Shown here piece by piece: positions 60,701 through 64,000 of a DNA stretch of 64,000 nucleotides; the first letter of the stretch is position 1, and each line of letters opens with the position of its first letter. This stretch comes from Sphagnum compactum (taxonomy: Eukaryota > Bryophyta > Sphagnopsida > Sphagnales): positions 14,566,875-14,630,874 of the forward strand of contig OZ234495.1 of the NCBI GenBank assembly GCA_965153455.1. The letters are read 5' to 3'. The translations under genes were made by a program, and so were the position numbers. The notes beneath the pieces were generated by a model, which made no database searches, had not been told where the DNA came from, and worked only from the letters and a program-made list of their open reading frames with translations.

Positions 60701-61429
60701 CAAAGTGTATCTTCATCATTGTGCTGCTTGATTTTCTTGAACTTGTTGTACAGGCTCTAGTCTTCAGAAAGTGGTCTGCTGATCCATGACCTGCACACCA
60801 GACAGAATGAGCAAATGATGTTAGAAACCCCTTTACAATATTCTTCAGTCAAGCTTAAAATGGGTGACCTCACAGATACAAGATACATGTGATTGAAGTG
60901 CTTATAAATGAATGCCGTTCACAATTGCAGGTGTACCTTCTTCTCTTGGTTGATGAAGCCTCAGATTCAATGGAATATTCAGATCCGATGGAATATTCAA
61001 CCTTTCCTGAAACAAGAAAGATGGCTTTAATTCACAACTCATAACTTTTACTCTCCACAATGAAAAAGCCATCAAACTCTCACAAGTGGTGCAAAATTGG
61101 GAAGAGTGGTATAATGATGGGGAAAAGATGGTCATTGCATTGTGCTCACTTTGCTCTGGTGATGAATAAATGTTTTCGAACAATTCCTCTGCTCCTTGGA
61201 TGTAGGTCCTCCCCCAAAGCATGCCCACAGCCACCCCATTTTCGTCGGCAAACTCCAGGCTCTCTTTCGCTGTGTTCTCTTCCTTCACAACCTTGGAGAT
61301 ACAGTTGAAAGTCGAACATCTGAGCTTTGAAAACCAAGCCCTGACCTTCTTGCCTTTGTAAAAAGCCTGACGCTTCCCATATAACCGACTCCTGTGACGA
61401 GATGATAATCCCTCAACCACGCTCAGCAC
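57751..61429 (-). CDS. Unrecognised multi-exon protein with short coiled coil; frame break near the 3' end
   Basis: Exon 1 (61429 to about 61150) encodes a basic N-terminus (RHRSRLYGKRQAFYKGKKVR), then ESLEFADENGVAVGMLWGRT and ENIYSSPEQ before a GTGAGC donor. Small exons follow: ERLNIPSDLNIPLNLRLHQP (about 61005-60937) and an exon at about 60793-60580 with TMMKIHFEGQIDAETSLQSD and DQMKEELATLWKTLAAEADQ, a heptad-like coiled coil. Next come VNYLRSCGVLHQHFETKSFE (about 60100-59846), an exon at about 59695-59380 and a long exon from 59276 rich in Ser and acidic residues (SPRTSRRWQTRSSYQAEYWP, PSRKRRAGMW). That frame stops at 58104, yet the next frame is coding-like from about 58140 to 57751 (DQSWFIDAIEALESMEDIQI, KRAFSWYGSEVDVQVK). 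One missing A near 58130 would explain this. Predicted length is about 850-900 residues. I do not recognise the family; a cytoskeletal or scaffold role would be a guess from the coiled coil. Exon limits are approximate. Confidence 0.72.
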
Positions 61430-61570
61430 TTATAATGCTCAAAGCAACTCACTCAGAGATGATGTGAGACTCGCCGTACTGCACACAAATCTCATTCTTC
61501 TATGAAACCGCCTTCTTGTTTTACCTCCTCCTCGCGTGAAGAAATTTCCCTCGTCCTCAGCGGGGCTCCG

Positions 61571-61990
61571 CTGTGAAGCTTTTCATGAGATACGTAGTTT
61601 GATGTGAGAAAGAAACACGATCTGTTTGTTGTTCCTTTTGTGCGTCTGCTGCACTATCGTTTCGGATATGTGCTTGCTTGTCTATAGAAAGTTGCAATCA
61701 GAGTTTCTGTGTGCTCTTTACACTTCCGTGTTGCAGGTTCTCAGTATTAGATTTTAGAGCCGCCGCGAAAGCAAGCTCACCTTTCAGAATTGCCTAGAAA
61801 AGCAAACACATATCCCAAACGATAGTGCATCAGACGCACAAAACGCACAAAAGGAACAACAAACAGATCGGGCTTCTTTCTCACATCAAACTAAGTTTGT
61901 TATGAAAAACTTCATAATTGTTGTAGGTTCTCAGTATTATATTTTAGAGCCGCAGCTAAAGCAAGCTCATCTTTCAGAATTTCGCAGACA
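61571..61990. repeat. Compound inverted and direct repeat upstream of the coiled-coil gene
   Basis: Inverted arms of about 105 bp: 61575-61680 (from AAGCTTTTCATGAG through GATGTGAGAAAGAAACACGA to GTGCTTGCTT) and 61801-61910 (its inverse, from AAGCAAACACATAT to ATGAAAAACTTC). Interleaved is a direct repeat of about 68 bp: GGTTCTCAGTATTAGATTTT at about 61735 and GGTTCTCAGTATTATATTTT at about 61926, each running on to AAAGCAAGCTCA(C/T)CTTTCAGA. The arrangement is IR-arm, DR, IR-arm, DR. It lies 150-560 bp upstream of the coiled-coil gene start. Confidence 0.88.
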
Positions 61991-62339
61991 TACCGACCGA
62001 CGTGTTGCATTCTTGTCATACTCGGTTGTTGTCCATGCATCATTCTCCTTCTTCTGCCGTGATACGACGATCTCGATGCATGAAAAAATGCAACAGCGAA
62101 GAGAGAGAAAAAGACCAAATAAAATAAAACCAGCAAAACATAAACAAGCGACTTCAATCCTGGAGGAAAACGACAACAACAACAACAAAAACCAAAACCT
62201 CTGGCAAGTAGGTACCGTCGATGATTCTCGCAGTCAACAAAGCTTGGCATCACGTCGCAGACATCGTAGCGAACGAGACGGACGCGCTTCGCGCGGGAAT
62301 CAAAACGACGAACAAAAGACGCACAATACAAAAATGTCA

Positions 62340-62830
62340 TGACACCGTTGAAACCGATGGGGAACTCCAAGAACAATCTAAACGATGGGTAACAGTTCGG
62401 GAACTCCGAGAACAATCGAAGCAACCGATTGGGAACTTTGTGTGGGGGGCGGGTGGGGAACCTCCGAGAACAATCAAAGTAACCGATTGGGAACTTTTTG
62501 GGGGGAACTCCGAGAACAGTCGAAGCAACCGATTGGGCACTTTTTTGGGGAACCCCGAAAACAGTCTAAGCAACCGAGTGGGCACTTTTTGGGGGAACCC
62601 CGACAATAGTCTAATAAGTAACCGATTGGGCACTTTTTTAGGGAACCGAGAGAACAATCTAGCAAACCGTCGGGGAACTCTTTGGGACCTCCGAGAACAA
62701 TCTAACCGATTGAGGTGCTCTTTTGGGAACTCCGAGAAGAATCGACCCAATGGGGGGTGGAGCTCTTTGGGAACTTCGAGGACAATCTACCCAGTTCAGG
62801 GAACTCTTTGGGAACTTCAAGAATAATGTA
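62340..62830. repeat. Degenerate short tandem array (45-60 bp period)
   Basis: About ten units contain GAACTCCGAGAACAATC, AAGCAACCGATTGGG and a G-run with TTTTTGGGGGAA. Both strands stay open for 130-200 codons through the array, giving repeated RLFSGFPKKVP (minus) or NSRSNRLGTF-type (plus) peptides. These track the repeat unit and have no domain; treated as non-coding. Confidence 0.85.
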
Positions 62831-63760
62831 ACTGCTGGGAAATAGTGGGTGGGTCTATGAATTTTTTTGTGTAAAAACCCCAACTGTGGCCCCTTATTTT
62901 AGGATCCTATTTGCCACTTTTTGGAGCCTCATCATCTAAAGGCCTGGGGTCCAATTTTTTTGGCTCTCACCCAATAAGATTGCTCTATTTCATAGGACCC
63001 TTGTCCTTGGACCCTCATCCTAAGTGAAATGTTTCTCAAAATGTGGGACCAAAATGAAAACCGAAGGTTAAGCAATGGGGAGGGAGGAGGAAAACCACCT
63101 GAATAACAATGTCCTTTCTGCAATTTGTCACACAGCACCAACTAAAGCCCACATCATAGTAATAGCCAGCAAAGAATTTTGTTCTTGTCCCTCAGAATGC
63201 AGAATTGAACAGAGTATTTACAAAGCAGAGAAGTCTATTTCAGATTCCGGATTTAAGCTGAGTTCTGGATCTTATCCCAAGTTTCTGCAAAGAGTTCAAA
63301 CTTAGCAGCTATTGAACCTTTCCATGCTGAGAGCAAGCTAATAATGGGTGTCTTTCCCCCCTTCATGCACCCCCTTTGTTCCTTCCTCAACTAAATATTT
63401 CCAACATAGTTGTCAAAGTAGAAGCTCAGCAAAGTGCATGAGCTCAACTACCCTGGCTCCAGAAAGGGTAGTTGAGCAAATTCAGCTGTGTCAACCTTTC
63501 AGAACCTTGGCATCATCAAAAGAAAGCAGACCTGATGGAAGGTACTATGAGCAGTTCACAACCTACTAGAATGATTCTCTCCGTCAACCTTGTTGGGATT
63601 CTTGGAGGGAAAATGATTTTTTTATGGTAGTACCTTAGCAGATCTTGAAGAAGACCATCTGGTGTGACTGAAAAAATTCTCTAGGAAGTCAAATGTGTGC
63701 TGCACCTGCACTCCAGAGAGCCACATGACAGTTTCCAGGTGTGGGGTAACATCACCAGTC
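62831..63760. other. Intergenic and probable 3' UTR of the thioesterase gene
   Basis: AT-rich to about 63.05 kb. From 63.06 to 63.76 kb base composition is more even, as in the 3' UTR of the minus-strand gene at the window edge. No other gene seen. Confidence 0.4.
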
Positions 63761-63762
63761 AC

Positions 63763-64000
63763 TCAAGGTGAGATTTCACCCTGGTGCTTTGCTGCATGTT
63801 TCACATGCCTCCAGACTGTTCGACCCCTGTTGATTTCATCCCCTTCCTGGTTTCTTATCAGATGTATGAATTGTGGCTGTGATAGAGCCTCCAATGCAGA
63901 AACATCATTGTTAACATCACAAGGCTCACGCCTGGCGAATGAATCCACCTTATCCCCTTTGCTGGCTTCACGGCGGTATTCAAGTGTTATCATGCTTACC
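63763..64000 (-). CDS. Acyl-ACP thioesterase, FatA-like, last exon (5' part off window)
   Basis: The reading frame enters from the right edge and ends at 63763. ITLEYRREASKGDKVDSF followed by a variable stretch and FIHLIRNQEGDEINRGRTVW matches the C-terminal end of plant acyl-ACP thioesterases. The family reads TLDYRREC..DDxVDSLT ... FLHxLRLxxxGxEINRGRTVWR in FatA, while FatB usually has EIVRGRTEWRPK; EINRGRTVWR therefore favours FatA. The enzyme releases oleate or other acyl chains from ACP in the plastid stroma, ending de novo fatty-acid synthesis. The Cys following YRRE in many homologues is Ala here. The tail HVKHAAKHQGEISP is specific to this gene. The splice acceptor and catalytic residues lie outside the window. 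Confidence 0.82.
   Translation of the reverse strand, partial: VSMITLEYRREASKGDKVDSFARREPCDVNNDVSALEALSQPQFIHLIRNQEGDEINRGRTVWRHVKHAAKHQGEISP

Noticed and set aside
61912-62424. 170-codon minus-strand frame upstream of the coiled-coil gene
   Set aside because: Overlaps the compound repeat and tandem array; no motif.
62337-62826. Open frames of 137 and 201 codons on opposite strands
   Set aside because: Both derive from a degenerate tandem repeat and show no domain or splice context.
1-64000. CRISPR arrays, bacterial operons, riboswitches
   Set aside because: The window is eukaryotic nuclear DNA with spliced genes; the tandem arrays seen have no repeat-spacer structure.

Overview
This is a nuclear genomic window from a land plant. 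Evidence: a many-exon CAND1 gene, a plastid-type acyl-ACP thioesterase, a plant receptor-like kinase, short GT-AG introns of roughly 80-250 bp, TTTAGGG-type telomere-like arrays and an AT-rich intergenic space full of decayed plant DNA transposons. The small linker histone with a long Arg/His tail would suit a lineage with motile, protamine-packed sperm (bryophyte, lycophyte, fern, cycad or Ginkgo) better than a flowering plant. I cannot fix the species from sequence alone.

Layout, left to right. 1-8,751: CAND1 (minus strand, 3' end cut by the window edge), followed to about 10.45 kb by its leader/promoter region with a 217-bp triplicated block and a 23-nt poly-C run. 10.7-12.15 kb: small inverted-repeat elements. 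12,747-13,247: protamine-like linker histone gene (minus). 13.3-16.0 kb: no supported gene, a 75-bp triplicate repeat. 15,988-16,290: mitochondrial ATP synthase subunit f (minus). 17.2-21.0 kb: decayed hAT transposon (minus). 22.0-22.7 kb: fold-back element; then an interstitial telomere-like array. 24.0-24.5 kb: an unrecognised exon-like ORF (minus). 25.5-27.1 kb: intronless receptor-like kinase (minus).

28.5-49.5 kb is a gene-poor, AT-rich transposon island. It holds a second arm of the fold-back family, a MITE family with TIRs and TA duplications, two more relatives of the same hAT family (one with both ends and an 8-bp target duplication, 37,408-41,379), a Ty1/copia RNase H relic, a GC-richer likely retroelement fragment, and a PIF/Harbinger-type MITE with TTA target duplication.

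49.7-53.5 kb: SGB1-type hexose transporter (minus, about 13 exons). 57.75-61.4 kb: multi-exon gene for an unrecognised protein with a short coiled coil (minus), with a reading-frame break near its 3' end. 61.57-62.83 kb: compound inverted/direct repeats and a degenerate short tandem array. 63,763-64,000: last exon of a FatA-like acyl-ACP thioesterase (minus), entering from the right edge.

The supported host genes are all on the minus strand. They do not form one pathway: they are ordinary nuclear genes (cullin-ligase regulation, respiration, sugar transport, fatty-acid export, signalling) interrupted by transposons. The item most worth following up is the protamine-like linker histone.
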